The position numbers and the translations under genes are program-made. 37,100 bases of DNA, from the NCBI GenBank assembly GCA_003213715.1, contig QCMN01000013.1, positions 1 through 37,100 on the forward strand, written 5' to 3'. This document shows positions 8,893-17,662 of this stretch, piece after piece. The first letter of the stretch is position 1. Every line of letters begins with the position of its first letter. The stretch comes from Pelagibacteraceae bacterium AG-422-B15 (lineage in GTDB: Bacteria; Pseudomonadota; Alphaproteobacteria; Pelagibacterales; AG-422-B15). The notes below the pieces were generated by a model. It saw only the letters and a program-made list of their open reading frames with translations. It ran no database searches and was not told the origin of the DNA.

Positions 8893-9935
8893 ATACTTTT
8901 TGCGGCCTTTGACAGGTTTTTTAATTTAAGCATTGCCATATCTCTACTTAAATATCCAAGACCACAATCAGGAGCTGCTATAAGTCTATCTTTATCAATA
9001 TGGTTTAGACAGGACAGCAATCTATCCCTTATCACATCAATTTCTTCTACTTCACTTGAGGCAACCTTTATTAACCCAAATATTATTTTTTTTGATTTAT
9101 ACAACTCAAGTAGTTTTAAATCATTGTGTCTATGAGCATCTTCAATAGATATGGTATCAATCAGACTATTCTCTAAGGCATCTGCAATTTCAAAATAACT
9201 TATTAATGGCGCTTTAGGATAATCATCTGCATCAATTTTATCTGGATATCCACAACATATATGAGTTATCTTTTCACAGTCTGTAACTCCATGAAAACAT
9301 CTTTCAAGATTATCTATTCCAAATTCGATTGCCTCTTTTGATTTTCTTGCAAATAAAGGCTCGTCTACTTGTATATATTTACAGCCAGAATTGACTAATG
9401 ACTTTATTTCTTTATTTATTGCCTCCCCTAAATCTACTCCTAACATTTTATGATCATTATAAAATTCATCAGCGATCGTATCTGTGATAGTCAATGGTCC
9501 AGGTATTGTAACTTTAATAGGATTTTTTGATATTGACTGATTAATTTCGTATTCTTTATTTAAAAACGACCCAATAAATTCAACTTTATTTGTGATTGTT
9601 GGAAGCCAACAATCATAATTACCTGTTCTCGCTGTTTTCTTTGTTAACTTTTCAAAATCGATCCCACCGAGATGCCTGCAGTGATAATGAATATAATTTT
9701 CTCGTCTCACTTCACCGTCTGTAATAATATCAATCCCGCACTCAATTTGATCTTTAATAATACTCTCTGAAGCAAGTTTTATTTGGACCTCATATTCTTC
9801 TCCCATTTTTAGTTTTGCCTGTTCCCATTTAGATGTTGGGTATTCAGCATCTGTTCCCTTCTCATCTTTGAACCAATCAGGTAAAGTTAAGAAATCCGGC
9901 TTTGGGTAGGCGCCAATTGTAGTTGTTAAAATCAT
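8889..9935 (-). CDS. MetE C-terminal-domain-type (cobalamin-independent methionine synthase family) methyltransferase, 'core-MetE' size
   Basis: 348 aa; starts 'MILTTTIGAYPKP'; zinc-site elements 'THICCGYP' (HxC) and 'AAPDCGLGYLSR' (distal Cys); 'YIQVDEPLFARK'. N-terminal MetE domain absent. Confidence 0.85.
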   Translation of the reverse strand: MILTTTIGAYPKPDFLTLPDWFKDEKGTDAEYPTSKWEQAKLKMGEEYEVQIKLASESIIKDQIECGIDIITDGEVRRENYIHYHCRHLGGIDFEKLTKKTARTGNYDCWLPTITNKVEFIGSFLNKEYEINQSISKNPIKVTIPGPLTITDTIADEFYNDHKMLGVDLGEAINKEIKSLVNSGCKYIQVDEPLFARKSKEAIEFGIDNLERCFHGVTDCEKITHICCGYPDKIDADDYPKAPLISYFEIADALENSLIDTISIEDAHRHNDLKLLELYKSKKIIFGLIKVASSEVEEIDVIRDRLLSCLNHIDKDRLIAAPDCGLGYLSRDMAMLKLKNLSKAAKSI

Positions 9936-10063
9936 ACAAAAAGTCTATTTAAAACAATAATTTAGCCAAGAAATAACTGAACCAAAAAATAAAAATAATA
10001 ATCATTTTTATCAATGCTTTATAGGATAAATCTAAAGTATCTATTTATGATTAATTTTTATGT

Positions 10064-10090
10064 ATATTTATCATGTATTTAGATAAATAT
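10064..10090. promoter_or_regulatory. Candidate operator: perfect 9-bp inverted repeat ATATTTATC-N9-GATAAATAT upstream of the polyamine-type SBP gene
   Basis: Read directly; within the 271-bp divergent intergenic region 9936-10206. Confidence 0.3.
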
Positions 10091-10206
10091 CCATTTAAAG
10101 AAAATTTATTAACTTATTAAATTTCTTTAACTTTGTTCTTTACAGCTACCTCTATATGTATGAAAATTTTTATCAATTAAACAAATAAATTAAATGAGGA
10201 GTAGCC

Positions 10207-11355
10207 GTGAAGAAAATTAATAAAACTCTTAAGGCTGCAAAAGTTTCAAGAAGATCAGTCCTGAAAGGTGCAGCTGCAACTGGTGCAGCAGCAGCTATTG
10301 GGCCTTGGTATATTCCAAACGCTTTTGCTGCTCCCGTTGTTAATGTTTTAATGTGGGGCGAATATTTGCCGGACTCAGTAGTTGCAGATTTCAAGGCAAA
10401 AACTGGAATTACTGTTAACCATACTAAAATAGGTGATAACGGTGAAATTATATCAAAAATGAAAGCTGGTGGTGGAGCCGGTTATGACCTTGCAAGTCCA
10501 ACAAACATGAGAGCTTTGCAATGGGCTGACCTTGGCGTACTTGCCCCATTTGATATGAATCGAATAAACACAAGCGCTGTTAACCCAGGAATGCTAGCTG
10601 TTGGTGAGCGTGACTGGAATTTTGGTGGAAAAGGATCCCACTGGGTACCACAACTTTGGGGTACTGAGTCAATTTCTTGGAGAACCGACAAATGGCAACC
10701 CGATGGAGGACTTCCAAGTTTTGGAGATATTTGGGAGCCTAATCCTGGAATAGATGGCGCATTCATGATGGGTAGAACATACTCAATGATGACAGGATGT
10801 GGTATTTGGATGCATCATCAAGGCAAAATGGATTTCTGGTCTTCGTATAACGATGAAGATACAATGAGAAAGAATTGGGAAACAATTACTGACTATTGTA
10901 TTTCAAAAAAAGGAAATCTTGTTAAATTTTGGTCTGGTGCCGATCCTCAGAAACAAGGATTCACATCTGATGGTGTAGTCGTTGGACAAACTTGGGATGG
11001 CCCTATAGCAGCAATGATGAAAGCTGGTGAGCCAGTTGCTTATCGTACAACTGAAGAAGGTGCACTAGCATGGATCGACGGCATAACATTGTCTGCAAAA
11101 GCAGAAAATATTGATGAAGCTTATGAGTTAATCAATTACAGCTTTACACCTGAAGTGGGTGGTCAAACTGTAAATGAAATCGGTTATAACTCAGCTGTTA
11201 ATGGAGCTTCAGATCATTACTCTGCTGAAACAAAAGATCTCGCAAAACGCATATATCCTGGTGATACTTCGACCAAGTTAAACCCTTGGCCGCCAGAACC
11301 GCCATGGTATGCTGATGCAAGAGCTGAATACGCTAACAAATTTGAAACAGCGTAA
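10207..11355 (+). CDS. Spermidine/putrescine-type ABC transporter substrate-binding protein with Tat signal (GTG start)
   Basis: 382 aa; twin-arginine leader 'SRRSVLKGAAATGAAAAIGPWYIPNAFAA'; PotD/PotF-like 'VNVLMWGEYLPDSVVADFKAKTGITV'; SD tgaggag upstream; followed by potABC. Confidence 0.85.
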   Translation: MKKINKTLKAAKVSRRSVLKGAAATGAAAAIGPWYIPNAFAAPVVNVLMWGEYLPDSVVADFKAKTGITVNHTKIGDNGEIISKMKAGGGAGYDLASPTNMRALQWADLGVLAPFDMNRINTSAVNPGMLAVGERDWNFGGKGSHWVPQLWGTESISWRTDKWQPDGGLPSFGDIWEPNPGIDGAFMMGRTYSMMTGCGIWMHHQGKMDFWSSYNDEDTMRKNWETITDYCISKKGNLVKFWSGADPQKQGFTSDGVVVGQTWDGPIAAMMKAGEPVAYRTTEEGALAWIDGITLSAKAENIDEAYELINYSFTPEVGGQTVNEIGYNSAVNGASDHYSAETKDLAKRIYPGDTSTKLNPWPPEPPWYADARAEYANKFETA

Positions 11356-11381
11356 GTAGTTCTCTAGGATTAGTTATTAAA

Positions 11382-11411
11382 AGCGCCCAAGACATTGTCT
11401 TGGGCGTTTTT
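11382..11411 (+). terminator. Intrinsic terminator-like hairpin between SBP and ATPase genes
   Basis: CGCCCAAGACA (11384-11394) / TGTCTTGGGCG (11396-11406), GC-rich stem followed by a T-run (11407-11411). Confidence 0.85.
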
Positions 11412-11453
11412 ATTGAATCGTGTTTTTTAGTTAAATCATTATAATTTGTATCA

Positions 11454-12551
11454 ATGAGCGCAGACGTAGAGTTAAGTGATGTTTCGGTAACATTTGGCAG
11501 TTTTTATGCCGCCAAGAATGTCAATGTAAAAGTAAATGGAGGTGAGTTCTTCAGCTTCTTGGGACCTTCGGGCTGTGGAAAGACCACTTTGTTGAGGGCT
11601 ATATCTGGATTTCAAGAGCCTTCTGAAGGCAAAGTGCTTATTGACAATAAAGATATGTCTGGAATTGGTCCAAATAAGAGACCAACCGCGCTAATATTTC
11701 AAAATTTAGCATTATTTCCTCTCATGAGTGTATCGGAAAATATTGCATTTTCATTGGAGGTAAGAGGCGTTTCAAAAGAAGAAAGAAAAAAAAGAGCAGA
11801 TGAACTTTTAGAATTGATAGCATTAGAGGGACAAGGAGATAAAAAAGTTCATCAACTATCTGGGGGACAAAAACAAAGAGTAGCAATTGCAAGAGCTTTA
11901 GCTGTTGAGCCAAAAGTTCTCCTTTTAGATGAACCTTTATCCGCATTGGATTTAAAGCTTCGTCAAAGAATGAGAACTGAACTTCGAGAAATACAAAAAA
12001 GAGTAAATATTACGTTCATTTATATTACGCACGACCAAGGAGAGGCCCTGACAATGTCTGATCGAATAGCAGTCATGAATGAGGGAGAGCTTGAACAAAT
12101 TGGAAAATGTGACGAGGTTTATAACAATCCATTAACACCATTTGTTGCAACGTTTGTTGGTGAAAATAATCCTTTATATGGAAAAGTTACAGGAATCGAT
12201 GGAGATAAAGCTCAAATCGAAACTGCTGATGGACAATATTTGGCAATGATGAATGAAAGCAAAAAACTCAATATTGGAGATGAGTCAATTGCATTTGTCA
12301 GACCTGAGTCTTTGTTTATCCCAAGAGATGGTGACAACTTTGATAATAAAATTAATGTGAATATTGAAAGTTTTGAATTTGAAGGTAATTTGAAAAACTT
12401 TTACGCTAGGCTGCAATCAGGAGCAAAAATTAAATTTTCAGTACCAAATGCTATAGATACATCCACTATTTCTTCAGGTTCATCAATTGCATTAGGTTTT
12501 GATTCTTCGAAATCAGTAATATTACCTAAAGCATCTTTAGCGATAGATTAA
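11454..12551 (+). CDS. potA: Polyamine-type ABC transporter ATP-binding protein (with TOBE-like C-terminus)
   Basis: 365 aa; Walker A 'GPSGCGKTTLL', signature 'QLSGGQKQRVAIARAL', Walker B 'VLLLDEPLSALD'; C-terminal ~130 aa. Confidence 0.9.
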   Translation: MSADVELSDVSVTFGSFYAAKNVNVKVNGGEFFSFLGPSGCGKTTLLRAISGFQEPSEGKVLIDNKDMSGIGPNKRPTALIFQNLALFPLMSVSENIAFSLEVRGVSKEERKKRADELLELIALEGQGDKKVHQLSGGQKQRVAIARALAVEPKVLLLDEPLSALDLKLRQRMRTELREIQKRVNITFIYITHDQGEALTMSDRIAVMNEGELEQIGKCDEVYNNPLTPFVATFVGENNPLYGKVTGIDGDKAQIETADGQYLAMMNESKKLNIGDESIAFVRPESLFIPRDGDNFDNKINVNIESFEFEGNLKNFYARLQSGAKIKFSVPNAIDTSTISSGSSIALGFDSSKSVILPKASLAID

Positions 12552-12554
12552 GTC

Positions 12555-13484
12555 ATGAACAATTTTTTATTTACTCAACCATTTTTTAAAAAAAACGGCA
12601 AGGCCGTTGCGATATATTTTTTAGTAGCAATAATATTTTGGTTTGTTTTCTTAGTTATAATTCCACAATTTTATATGTTGGATTTGTCATTTAGAACCAA
12701 TGTTCCTCCCTTAGCAAGAGGTGGACCAGAAGATTATTATACTTTTGAGCATTATAGTCATTTTATATTTGGTTCTAAGACGGCCACTGACGCATTTAAC
12801 TTTGTCGATCTTGGAGTCTTTGGGCGAACTATTTTTGTTTCAATGCTTGTCACAATTGCAAACCTGCTTTTTTGTTATCCAATAGCATTTTACATTGCGA
12901 AAATTGCAAACCCTAGTACTGCTAGACTTCTAATTGTTTCTTTGATTATTCCTTTCTGGATTAATGAATTACTTAGATCATTTGCTTTAAGGATTTTATT
13001 TGCTAACGAAGGTGTAATTAATAATTTCTTAACTGGAATTGGAATACTTGATCAAGGAATCCTATTTATCACTTATGATATCGGCTTATATACTGGCTTA
13101 ATATATGCATATATTTTGCTGATGATGTTTCCTCTTTATAATGCAATCGAAAGTTTGGACATTAATCAAATTGAGGCAGCAAAAGATTTAGGGTCCTCAT
13201 CTTTTAGAACACATTGGAGAATTGTTATTCCTCATGCACAACCAGGCATTGTATCTGGCTGTACTATGGTTTTTATGTTAACCGTTGGAGCATTAGCGAC
13301 ACCGGTTGTTTTAAGTAGCCCCAATACCTTATGGTTTCCGCAACTGATATATCAATGGTTTAACATGAATGACAACTGGTCACGAGGATCAGCTTATTCA
13401 ATTATTTTGCTAATTGTTTCTGTTATTTTTGTGCTCACAATGATGCGAATATTTAAAGTTAGAATTGGAGAAATTATCAAGTGA
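12555..13484 (+). CDS. potB: Polyamine-type ABC transporter permease
   Basis: 309 aa, multi-TM, EAA loop 'IEAAKDLGSSSFRTHWRIVIPHAQPGIVSG'. Confidence 0.9.
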   Translation: MNNFLFTQPFFKKNGKAVAIYFLVAIIFWFVFLVIIPQFYMLDLSFRTNVPPLARGGPEDYYTFEHYSHFIFGSKTATDAFNFVDLGVFGRTIFVSMLVTIANLLFCYPIAFYIAKIANPSTARLLIVSLIIPFWINELLRSFALRILFANEGVINNFLTGIGILDQGILFITYDIGLYTGLIYAYILLMMFPLYNAIESLDINQIEAAKDLGSSSFRTHWRIVIPHAQPGIVSGCTMVFMLTVGALATPVVLSSPNTLWFPQLIYQWFNMNDNWSRGSAYSIILLIVSVIFVLTMMRIFKVRIGEIIK

Positions 13485-14689
13485 GACCAAGTTATTTCAT
13501 TAATTTCATGATGGGAATATATATTTTTATATTTTTTGCATACTTGTTTGGCCCATTAATCATCATGAGTATTACTGCATTTAATTCAGCAGAATTTCCA
13601 TCGATTACTCCATGGGAATGTTTTAGTTTTCGATGGTTCAATGAAGGCAAAATTGCTTATGATGGGCAACATCTGGCAGGACTTTTAACTGACTGGAGAC
13701 TACACGATGGTATTATTAGCAGTTTGATTATAGGAGCAGGAGTTGTAACACTTTCCGTTCCAATTGGCATGGCTGCAGCAATTGTATTAACTCAGGTGCG
13801 TTCGCAATTGAGAGATATTTTTTACTCAATTTCAATAATGCCTGTTTTGTTTCCCGGCGTAATAATTGGTATTTCAACAGTCGTTTTATGGGACCGATTA
13901 GCAGGCTTAGGAGGAGAGGGGTTCATCTCAGATATAGGAAGAAATGGAATATTTTTAACAATTTTGGCTCAAACATGTTTTATATCTACTTATTGTTTCT
14001 TGATTTTTGTTGCAAGACTTCAAAGATTTGATCAGACACAAGAAGAGGCAGCTTTAGATCTTGGTGCGTCACAAACTCAGGTATTTTTTAAAATTTTAGT
14101 ACCTTACTTAAGCCCTGCAATCGCATCGGCAGCAGTAATTGCATTTTTGTTTTCATTTGAAAATTATAATACGACTGTATTTAGTATTTTATCTGATCAA
14201 ACATTAACAACAGTAATTGCATCAAAAGTAAGGCTGGGAATAAGTCCTGCACTGAGTGCATTGGCTTTAACGATTATAGCACTAACAATTATTGCCGCAG
14301 CTACTTATGAGGTTTTACGAAGAAGAGCAGAAAAACGCTACAAAGACACGCAGGAGAAGTTTGTAAAGGAAAAAGCAGCAGATAATAGAATTAATAAAAA
14401 TTATAAAATAGGTTTCAAAGTTCCAAGAGGAATTGTAACAATCTTAATATTAGTAGTCTTTACTATTTATGGAGCCACCCAGATTTTAAAGAACGATCTA
14501 TACGGACAGTCTTGCATTGATGCGGCTGATACAGAAAAAAAATCTAAATTTTATGATCAATTAAATGCTTTAGATGCTATAGAGTTATCTGAGGAAGAAT
14601 TATCCGGAGGTGAACTAGGTGGAAATCAGGATTACGGAGATATATTTGGTGACCCTTCATTGTTTCAAGACTTTGGTGGATTTGATTAA
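13481..14689 (+). CDS. potC: Polyamine-type ABC transporter permease with ~120-aa C-terminal extension (extra TM + acidic/Gly tail)
   Basis: 402 aa, GTG start overlapping the potB stop; EAA loop 'EEAALDLGASQTQVFFKILVPYLSPAIAS'; extension beyond 'YEVLRRRAEKRYKD' ends '...ELGGNQDYGDIFGDPSLFQDFGGFD'. Confidence 0.88.
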   Translation: MRPSYFINFMMGIYIFIFFAYLFGPLIIMSITAFNSAEFPSITPWECFSFRWFNEGKIAYDGQHLAGLLTDWRLHDGIISSLIIGAGVVTLSVPIGMAAAIVLTQVRSQLRDIFYSISIMPVLFPGVIIGISTVVLWDRLAGLGGEGFISDIGRNGIFLTILAQTCFISTYCFLIFVARLQRFDQTQEEAALDLGASQTQVFFKILVPYLSPAIASAAVIAFLFSFENYNTTVFSILSDQTLTTVIASKVRLGISPALSALALTIIALTIIAAATYEVLRRRAEKRYKDTQEKFVKEKAADNRINKNYKIGFKVPRGIVTILILVVFTIYGATQILKNDLYGQSCIDAADTEKKSKFYDQLNALDAIELSEEELSGGELGGNQDYGDIFGDPSLFQDFGGFD

Positions 14690-14695
14690 TAAATT

Positions 14696-15655
14696 ATGAG
14701 TGATAAAAAAGAACCAATTCAACCAGTAAGCGGAACAGTTGTTCCTAGGTATGCTGGCCCATCTACATTTGCACGTCTTCCCGAGTTAAGAGATGTTGAA
14801 AAGTGTGATGTGGCAATAATAGGTGTACCTTTCGATGCCGGAACAAGTTATCGCCCTGGAGCTAGATTTGGTCCTCAAAGTGTAAGACAAGCCTCGCGGC
14901 AATTGAGAACGAACTACCATCCAAACTATGATGTTGAACCTTTCAGGGTGCAACAAGTTGCAGATGCTGGGGACATAGCCTGTAATCCCTTTGATATTGA
15001 CGAAGCAATTAAGCAAATTGAAAAAGGATCTACCGAGTTGCTCCAAAAGGTTGGAAGCATTGTAACTATAGGCGGTGACCACACAATTGCATTGCCATTA
15101 CTTAGATCAATTAATAAAAAGGTTGGTGGTCCAGTTGCCTTAGTTCACTTTGACGCTCACCTGGATACTTGGGACACATACTTTGGAGCTCCTTTTACGC
15201 ACGGTACGCCATTTAGAAGGGCAAGAGAAGAAAAGTTATTTTTGGATGATGCATCGATGCATATTGGAATTCGTGGCCCTCTTTACAGTACAAATGATTT
15301 AAAAAATGATCGTGAATTAGGTTTTAAAACAATTCACTGTGATGAATTTCAAACAAACACAATTGATCAAATTGTTAAAAGAATAAAAGATAGAATTGGC
15401 GATAATCCATTATATATATCGATAGATATTGATGTTTTAGATCCAGCTCATGCTCCTGGAACTGGTACTCCAGAGGTTGCGGGAATGACCACAAGAGAAA
15501 TTTTAAACGTATTAAGAGGATTGGCAGGTTCACAGCTTGTTTCAGCAGACGTCGTGGAAGTTGCCCCAGCCTATGATCATGCAGAACTTACGTCAACCGC
15601 TGCAGCAACAATTGTTTATGAGCTAATAAATATTATTGCAAGAAACCCAAAGTAA
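14696..15655 (+). CDS. speB: Agmatinase / guanidinobutyrase-type ureohydrolase
   Basis: 319 aa; manganese ureohydrolase motifs 'GGDHTIALPLL', 'VHFDAHLDTWDTYFGAPFTHGTPFRRA', 'SIDIDVLDPAHAPGTGTPEVAGM'. Substrate cannot be fixed from motifs. Confidence 0.85.
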   Translation: MSDKKEPIQPVSGTVVPRYAGPSTFARLPELRDVEKCDVAIIGVPFDAGTSYRPGARFGPQSVRQASRQLRTNYHPNYDVEPFRVQQVADAGDIACNPFDIDEAIKQIEKGSTELLQKVGSIVTIGGDHTIALPLLRSINKKVGGPVALVHFDAHLDTWDTYFGAPFTHGTPFRRAREEKLFLDDASMHIGIRGPLYSTNDLKNDRELGFKTIHCDEFQTNTIDQIVKRIKDRIGDNPLYISIDIDVLDPAHAPGTGTPEVAGMTTREILNVLRGLAGSQLVSADVVEVAPAYDHAELTSTAAATIVYELINIIARNPK

Positions 15656-15656
15656 T

Positions 15657-16436
15657 CTATTTAATTTCAAACCATATTGGAACATGATCAGAGGGTCTTT
15701 CAAGACCTCTAAATTGTTTTTCTATTTGACAGTCAGTTATTCGATCGACAGCACTTGGTGTTGCAAGAAAATGATCAATTCGAAGACCGTTGTCTTTTTC
15801 CCATGACCCCCTTGAATAGTCCCAGTATGTGAACTCATAGGGTTTAGAATTATAAATTCTTAGCACATCAGACAGACCTAAATTTATGATTTCTCTATAA
15901 ATTCTAATAGAGTCTGGATGATGCAAAGCGTCATTTTTCCACTTGCTGATATCAACCGCGTCATCAGAACCCGGTATTATATTGTAATCTCCTCCAAATA
16001 TAACTGTTTCATGGTTTTCTATTTTATTTTGAGCATACTTTTTAAATCTCCTCATCCAATCTAATTTGTAAGGAAATTTGTCAGTATCAATAGGATTGCC
16101 ATTAGGGAGATATAAAGAGACAATATTAAAAGGATTTTTGACCTGTACCTGTGCATCAATAAATCTTGCTTGAACATCTTCTTTGTTTCCCGGCAAAGTA
16201 TCTGTAATTTTTTTTATTGGGGCTTTTGATAAAATTGCCACTCCATTATATGATTTTTGACCCTTTTTAATTATTTGGTACCCAAGTGAAGAAATCTCTT
16301 CTTCTGGAAAGTTTTCATCAGTTGATTTCGTTTCCTGAAGCATGACTATATCTGGTTTAACTGTTTTATCTAATTCAATTAAATGAGGTAAACGAACCCT
16401 TATTGAATTTACATTCCAACTTACTATTTTTACCAT
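15657..16436 (-). CDS. xthA: Exodeoxyribonuclease III
   Basis: 259 aa; 'MVKIVSWNVNSIRVRLPHL', 'DIVMLQETKSTDE', 'GGDYNIIPGSDD', 'LRIDHFLATP', 'SDHVPIWFE'. Confidence 0.93.
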   Translation of the reverse strand: MVKIVSWNVNSIRVRLPHLIELDKTVKPDIVMLQETKSTDENFPEEEISSLGYQIIKKGQKSYNGVAILSKAPIKKITDTLPGNKEDVQARFIDAQVQVKNPFNIVSLYLPNGNPIDTDKFPYKLDWMRRFKKYAQNKIENHETVIFGGDYNIIPGSDDAVDISKWKNDALHHPDSIRIYREIINLGLSDVLRIYNSKPYEFTYWDYSRGSWEKDNGLRIDHFLATPSAVDRITDCQIEKQFRGLERPSDHVPIWFEIK

Positions 16437-16522
16437 CCGTATTCTTTTATTGTTATTTTAAGATTCTTAAAGTAATGAGTTTATTGTACAATAAAAATTT
16501 ATGTTACCAATTCTATTTAGCG

Positions 16523-17659
16523 ATGATTTCTGAAGATTTATCTTTTATTTCAACCAATCAAGAAACTTCGAAAGGTAGACTGTATAAAGAGAATTACAGT
16601 CAAACTAGATCAGAGTTCCAACGGGATCGTGATCGAATTCTTCATTCTGCTGCCTTTAGACGGCTTAAACACAAGACACAGGTATTTGTTTCAAATGAAG
16701 GAGATCACTACAGGACAAGATTAACACATTCACTAGAAGTGTCACAAATTGCTAGGTCAATAAGTAAAATATTCAATCTCAATGAAGATTTAACTGAAAC
16801 ATTATCCTTAAGTCATGATATTGGTCATCCACCATTTGGACACGCTGGTGAAGATGCTCTTTCAGAATGCATGCTTTCTCATGAGGGTTTTGACCATAAT
16901 GATCAGGCAATTAGAATTGTCCATTTGTTAGAAAAAAAGTATTTTGATTTTGAAGGCTTAAACTTAACGTGGGAAACACTTGAAGGACTCGTAAAGCATA
17001 ATGGGCCGATGACAAAAGATGTTCCAAAAACCATAGAAGCTCTCGATAAAGAGTTTGACTTAAAGTTGAATGAGTTTTCTTCAATTGAAGCGCAAATAGC
17101 TTCAATAGCAGATGACATTGCATACAACAATCATGATTTAGATGATGGACTAAGAGCAGGTTTTTTTTCGTATGATGATCTTGCTGAATTGCCAATGATT
17201 GGTGAAATTATTAAAAATTTTCCAAAAAATTATAACTCTTACGATATGCAGCGTATAAATAATGAAATAACAAGAAAATCAACCTCAATTATGATTACTG
17301 ATGTAATTAATACAATTAGTGAGAAAGTTAAAAAATCAAAAGTAAGATGCAATGAAGATGTCAGGCTTAATAATGAAAAAATTGCTGACTTTTCAGATAA
17401 AACAAAAGAAGAAGTAAAGTATATTAGATCTTTCCTATCAATGAAAATGTATAATCATGATAAAGTAAAAGCAATGACCAGTAACGCCCATCAAATTATA
17501 TCATCACTATTCAAACTATTTATAGAACAAGATGAAAAATTCATAAAAGAACATATGAAAAAAATTATTTCTGATGAGGATAAACCAAGAGCAGTATGCG
17601 ACTTTATAGCTGGAATGACTGATAACTATGCTCAGAATTTTTATGATAAATTTAATTAG
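16523..17659 (+). CDS. dgt: Deoxyguanosinetriphosphate triphosphohydrolase-like protein (HD domain)
   Basis: 'RSEFQRDRDRILHSAAFRRLKHKTQVFVSNEGDHYRTRLTHSLEVSQIARSI', 'LSHDIGHPPFGHAGEDAL'. The ORF track starts at 16403, but MISEDLSF at 16523 is the more natural start. Confidence 0.92.
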   Translation: MISEDLSFISTNQETSKGRLYKENYSQTRSEFQRDRDRILHSAAFRRLKHKTQVFVSNEGDHYRTRLTHSLEVSQIARSISKIFNLNEDLTETLSLSHDIGHPPFGHAGEDALSECMLSHEGFDHNDQAIRIVHLLEKKYFDFEGLNLTWETLEGLVKHNGPMTKDVPKTIEALDKEFDLKLNEFSSIEAQIASIADDIAYNNHDLDDGLRAGFFSYDDLAELPMIGEIIKNFPKNYNSYDMQRINNEITRKSTSIMITDVINTISEKVKKSKVRCNEDVRLNNEKIADFSDKTKEEVKYIRSFLSMKMYNHDKVKAMTSNAHQIISSLFKLFIEQDEKFIKEHMKKIISDEDKPRAVCDFIAGMTDNYAQNFYDKFN

Positions 17660-17662
17660 CTT

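Noticed and set aside
9936-10206. Possible riboswitch (for example SAM-type) in the metE-like/SBP intergenic region
   Set aside because: No recognisable conserved riboswitch core could be seen; a covariance-model search would be needed.
10173-10394. 73-aa antisense Ala-rich ORF over the Tat leader of the SBP
   Set aside because: Arises from the Ala-rich Tat signal codons in reverse; no support.
14340-14689. PotC extension as a frameshift fusion with the next gene
   Set aside because: The extension ends with its own stop and the ureohydrolase has a complete N-terminus at 14696, so it is not a fusion or sequencing frameshift to that gene.
16403-16522. Extra N-terminal 40 aa of the dgt ORF (MNLHSNLLFLPSVFFYCYF...)
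   Set aside because: Low-complexity, overlaps the divergent xthA start; the typical Dgt N-terminus begins near MISEDLSF at 16523.
16911-17195. 94-aa and 75-aa antisense ORFs within dgt
   Set aside because: Shadow ORFs, compositionally odd (His/Leu-rich), no start signals or domain evidence.
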